From assembly GCA_043802345.1 (NCBI GenBank), contig JAZDLC010000236.1:1-17487 (forward strand): a stretch of 17,487 bases of DNA, in the 5' to 3' direction. Shown in pieces: positions 14,823 through 17,487 of the stretch. The notes under the pieces are model-generated. The model was not told the origin of the DNA. It did no database searches and saw nothing but the letters and a program-made list of their open reading frames with translations. Position 1 is the stretch's first letter, and every line of letters begins with the position of its first letter. Source of the DNA: JAZDLC01 sp043802345 (GTDB taxonomy: Bacteria > Planctomycetota > B15-G4 > JADJEK01). A program made the position numbers and the translations under genes.

Positions 14823-14841
14823 CCGCGCAGATCTTGCGCGG
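14823..14841. promoter_or_regulatory. 7-bp inverted repeat in the leader of the thioredoxin-like gene
   Basis: CCGCGCA-GATCT-TGCGCGG is a perfect 7-bp inverted repeat 23-41 bases upstream of the ATG at 14800, just before its GGAGG. It could be an operator or a leader hairpin that affects translation. No regulator can be named. Confidence 0.35.
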
Positions 14842-14899
14842 ACTCATTCTCACAACGGCGATGACCGGAGCACCACTCAAGGCGTCCCAGCCTCGCAAC

Positions 14900-14928
14900 A
14901 TGTTACCTCGTACGAACTAGCAATCCAA
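14900..14928 (-). promoter_or_regulatory. Candidate promoter for the thioredoxin-like gene
   Basis: On the minus strand, TTGGAT and TAACAT are separated by 17 bases, a weak match to -35/-10 boxes with ideal spacing. It would give a leader of about 95 bases containing the 14823-14841 inverted repeat. Confidence 0.25.
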
Positions 14929-15007
14929 CTGGTCCCTTTTTGTGGAGATGCATGCACTTTCTTTCTCAGCCCCGACGTCGAACCGACCGGCCAGCGCAGG
15001 CCGGGTC

Positions 15008-15037
15008 TTGGCACGGCCGCTCGATTCGGACTCTAAA
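15008..15037 (+). promoter_or_regulatory. Candidate promoter for the glycosyltransferase gene
   Basis: TTGGCA (5 of 6 to TTGACA) and TCTAAA (4 of 6 to TATAAT) are separated by 18 bases, about 125 bases before the ATG at 15164. The TGGCACG also resembles a sigma-54 -24 box, but the -12 GC is absent. Confidence 0.3.
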
Positions 15038-15163
15038 TCTTGATTCATCTGGATGTTAGAGATACGAAGGGAGCCTTGAACCGGAGCTGGAATCAGCTAT
15101 TCTCTGCTCGCGGCCGCAAGCTTCTGGGTCGTGCTCCCAAGGGCAAGAGGGCCACTGCCAGCG

Positions 15164-16300
15164 ATGAGACCCCTGCGGATCCTCCACACCATCACCCACA
15201 GCCAGGTCACCCGAGGCGGCGCCATCCAGGCACTGCTGCTGGCCCGGGGCCAGCAGCAGCAGGGTCATTTGGTCGAGGTGGTGTGCAATTCCCGGGCATC
15301 CAAGCCGCTCCACAAGTCGTTCCAACCCTGGACCGCGGAGGGACTCCTTGTGCTGCCGTTCGACATGCATAAGAAACGGGAATTGCTCCGGTACCGGCGC
15401 CTGCTGGCTGCGAACCGTCCGGATGTGGTCCATGTACATCGGGACGCTGCTCTCCTCTTCACGTTCTTTGCGACCGCCTTCGCCAACCCGCCAGCCTTCA
15501 TCTCGCAGCGAGGCACGACCCATCCTTTTCGCAGCAGGACCATCGCCTTCTGCCACCGATCCAGGAGAGTCCACCGCATCATCGCCGTCGCGCATGCCGT
15601 GAAGGAAGCTCTTGTCTCGTACGGCGTTGCGCCTGATCGGATCGAGGTGGTGTACGGATCGTTCAACGTTGACCGATTCGATCCCGCCAGGGCGGACAGG
15701 AGGGCGCTTCGAGACGAGCTGGGTCTTGCCGAACAGGATCCGCTGATCGTTCAGGTCGGCGAACTGCATCGCAAGAAGGCGCCGGTCGCATTCGTGGAAA
15801 CCGCTGCGCTGATGTTGAAGGAACGTTCCGGCCTGACCTTCGCTCTGGTGGGCAAGGGGAAGCTGCAGGAGGATTGCGAGCGGCGGATCGCGGAACTCGG
15901 GGTCGGTGAGCGGGTGCGAATGCTCGGCTTCAGGACGGACATCCCGTCGGTCTACGCGGCGGCCGACATCGCCGTGAATTCCTCCACAGGGTATGAAGGC
16001 CTGACCGGGGCCTTGCGGGAGGCGCTGGCCATGGCAAAGCCGGTGGCCGCCACTCGGGTGGATGGAAACCCGGAGGTGGTGCGGGACGGCGAAACCGGCC
16101 TGCTGGTCGCTCCGAGGGATCCGGAGGCCATGGCCAGGGCGATCGGCACCCTCCTCGACCATCCGCAGCGGGCCAGGGAATTCGGCCAGGCAGGGCGCAA
16201 GCTGATCCTCGAAACCATGCATCCGTCCGTGCGCCTGGCCCGCGCCGAAGAGGTCTACCGCTCCGTCCTGGAGCAGCGCCACGCGGCGGCGACCGCCTAG
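15164..16300 (+). CDS. GT4-family glycosyltransferase (GT-B fold)
   Basis: This 378-residue cytoplasmic or peripheral enzyme transfers a sugar from a nucleotide-sugar donor, probably in surface polysaccharide or glycolipid synthesis. The N-terminal acceptor domain begins with RILHTITHSQVTRGGA and includes DVVHVHRD. The C-terminal donor domain starts near IVQVGELHRKKAP (GxLxxxKG-like). It carries the retaining-GT4 EX7E motif E278-E286 in EGLTGALREALAMAKPV, followed by GNPEVVRDGETGLLV. The frame is open from GTG 15131, but ATG 15164 fits the start of the Rossmann fold. It is divergent from the thioredoxin-like gene and convergent with the EboE-like gene, sharing a 4-bp CTAG of stops. Donor and acceptor are not predictable. 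Confidence 0.9.
   Translation: MRPLRILHTITHSQVTRGGAIQALLLARGQQQQGHLVEVVCNSRASKPLHKSFQPWTAEGLLVLPFDMHKKRELLRYRRLLAANRPDVVHVHRDAALLFTFFATAFANPPAFISQRGTTHPFRSRTIAFCHRSRRVHRIIAVAHAVKEALVSYGVAPDRIEVVYGSFNVDRFDPARADRRALRDELGLAEQDPLIVQVGELHRKKAPVAFVETAALMLKERSGLTFALVGKGKLQEDCERRIAELGVGERVRMLGFRTDIPSVYAAADIAVNSSTGYEGLTGALREALAMAKPVAATRVDGNPEVVRDGETGLLVAPRDPEAMARAIGTLLDHPQRAREFGQAGRKLILETMHPSVRLARAEEVYRSVLEQRHAAATA
15233..15259 (+). other. Perfect 12-bp hairpin inside the glycosyltransferase start region
   Basis: CTGCTGCTGGCC / GGCCAGCAGCAG with a 3-base CGG loop lies at codons 24-32, encoding an LLLARGQQQQ run. It is the most stable simple hairpin found in the window. No T-run follows, so it is not a standard terminator. 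Confidence 0.6.
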
Positions 16301-17487
16301 CGGCCCTGACCGGGGACCGCCAGCCGTTCCAGGGTCCATTCCAGTTCCCGCGTCAGGGCCTGCGCCAGGTCATCCGCGCCCAGCCGGGATCGCTCCGCCT
16401 CCGGAATCACGCCGAAGGTGTACGTCTCGACTTCGTAATGGCTGGTGACCCCCGCCGCGACCGCATGCCTCAGGAAACGCTCCAATTCACCCTGGGTCGT
16501 GCCGAGGCCGTCGAGCGACCCGGCAAACACCGGCACATGGAAGTGCGTCCGCAAACTGCTGGGGTCCCCGCCAATATCTCTGCATTCCCAGCGCTGGAAG
16601 AACCGATCGAGGTCCTGGAAGACCCGCGTCGAGCCGTCCGCCCCCTTTGTGACGACCTGGTGGTAATACCGGCCCTCGTCGAACGATCGCAGCCGGTCCA
16701 GAGCCGCTCGCTGCGCTCCTGGATTGACCAGCTCCAGCGCGGAGGTCACCTGGATCTTGGCAATCCTGACGCCCGCCCGCCGGGCCTGATCGAGCGACTC
16801 CGTCAAGTCCTGGTACAGAACCGCTTCGTGGCAGGCATCAAAGCAGATCCCGAGCTGTCGCCGGGACGGGTCGTCACGCCCCTGGAACACCGATCCTTCC
16901 AGGAACTCCACCGCGCTGCGGACCGTATCGAGCGCGGCGGTCGGCTCGGGCTCCAGTCCCAGAACCAGGGCCCTGCCGGTCCGTTCCTCGATGCGGCGGA
17001 ATTCCACCGCGAGCCGCCGCAAGTTGACGGCCGCGGCCTCCTCGTGTTGCGGCCTGAATCCCGCCGCCCGATGCCCCAGCGGAACGGTGCTGATCGAGCC
17101 GGTCACGCCCGCGGGGAGCAGGTCGGCCAGCACCTCGCCAGAGAGCCGCGTGTACTCGAGACGCGACTGCTCCGCCCACGACGGCCGGAAGACCGCCTCC
17201 TTCACCCGGGGCCCGTGGAAGCCGGAATACGGAAACGCGTTCAGCGTGAAGACGTACATCCCGTGCCGTTCGAGAAAGGTCCGAAACGCGCTCATGGCCT
17301 TCTCACCGCGCAGCTCATCCAACGCGCCCCGAGGAAGCCACAACCCCAGCCCCATCTGTTGGTCGGTGAAGAGACGTTTCTTCACCGCAACAGTCGTCTG
17401 CTCGATGTTCTGCTGGATCTGCTCCAACGTCTCACCCGGGTGAACGTTGGAGCAATAGGTCAGCAGGATCTCGTCACCACCCGCGGA
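16297..17487 (-). CDS. eboE: EboE-like metabolite traffic protein (TIM-barrel), N-terminus outside the window
   Basis: At least 396 residues of a xylose-isomerase-like TIM barrel are present. The frame stays open to the right edge and the upstream part reads LLTYCSNVHPGETLEQIQ. This is the typical EboE N-terminal signature (TYCTN.HPGE.W), so the TTG at 17427 is not the start. Further features are GLGLWLPRGAL, LNAFPYSGFHG, the metal-site-like LGLEPEPTA, ICFDACHEAV, KIQVTSALEL and THFHVPVF, ending with HYEVETYTFGVIPE. In known clusters EboE accompanies EboA-D/F and a UbiA-like prenyltransferase, and takes part in moving or modifying small metabolites. The rest of the cluster would lie to the right. 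The stop TAG overlaps that of the convergent glycosyltransferase. Its exact reaction is unknown in the family. Confidence 0.8.
   Translation of the reverse strand, partial: SAGGDEILLTYCSNVHPGETLEQIQQNIEQTTVAVKKRLFTDQQMGLGLWLPRGALDELRGEKAMSAFRTFLERHGMYVFTLNAFPYSGFHGPRVKEAVFRPSWAEQSRLEYTRLSGEVLADLLPAGVTGSISTVPLGHRAAGFRPQHEEAAAVNLRRLAVEFRRIEERTGRALVLGLEPEPTAALDTVRSAVEFLEGSVFQGRDDPSRRQLGICFDACHEAVLYQDLTESLDQARRAGVRIAKIQVTSALELVNPGAQRAALDRLRSFDEGRYYHQVVTKGADGSTRVFQDLDRFFQRWECRDIGGDPSSLRTHFHVPVFAGSLDGLGTTQGELERFLRHAVAAGVTSHYEVETYTFGVIPEAERSRLGADDLAQALTRELEWTLERLAVPGQGR

Larger units (their letters stand above)
14801..15163. other. Divergent intergenic region between the thioredoxin-like gene and the glycosyltransferase
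   Basis: This 363-base region has no coding potential on either strand and is visibly more AT-rich in parts than the flanking genes. It should carry promoters for both divergent genes. Weak sigma-70-like candidates are listed separately for each direction. A 7-bp inverted repeat lies in the leader of the minus-strand gene. No tRNA or clear riboswitch core was recognised. Confidence 0.7.

Noticed and set aside
15009..15023. Sigma-54 promoter upstream of the glycosyltransferase
   Set aside because: TGGCACG matches the -24 box, but the -12 position reads CG where GC is required.

Overview
This is a GC-rich, gene-dense bacterial chromosome segment with short spacers, many 1-4 bp start/stop overlaps and several GTG or TTG starts. 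There are no rRNA, tRNA, IS or CRISPR features. Nearly everything is housekeeping or signalling. The gene families and the dispersed CACAGAGGA-type repeat fit an uncultured environmental bacterium, perhaps of the delta-proteobacterial or FCB type. That placement is a low-confidence guess, because no phylogenetic marker is present.

Left block, + strand, 1-3113: the 3' end of recN, a type I mannose-6-phosphate isomerase, an RsuA/RluB-type pseudouridine synthase and a soluble histidine kinase. The first three genes overlap (ATGA, TGATG) and look like one transcription unit. This block meets a minus-strand two-component pair head-on: an NtrC-type sigma-54 activator (4563-6011) followed by a REC-PAS-histidine kinase (3082-4563). 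The two kinases overlap tail to tail by 32 bp.

Middle block, minus strand, read from 14800 down to 6243. It begins with a secreted thioredoxin-fold/coiled-coil protein whose signal peptide is cut off by an in-frame TGA. Then come lipoyl synthase and dihydrolipoamide dehydrogenase (lipoate-dependent dehydrogenase complexes), an unusual MazG-DinB fusion, a thioredoxin-type arsenate reductase, both exonuclease VII subunits, a universal stress protein, and a two-TM RCK potassium channel broken by a frameshift. A rho-independent terminator closes the block.

Right block: a GT4 glycosyltransferase on the + strand, divergent from the thioredoxin-like gene across a 363-bp intergenic region. It converges on an EboE-like TIM-barrel gene that runs off the right edge; their stop codons share a CTAG.

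No clearly new defence or mobile system is visible. The points most worth a second look are the MazG-DinB fusion, the TGA plus immediate hairpin in the secreted thioredoxin-like gene, the broken channel with a GFR filter, and the two-component cluster in which two receivers share DHRLPDGTG.
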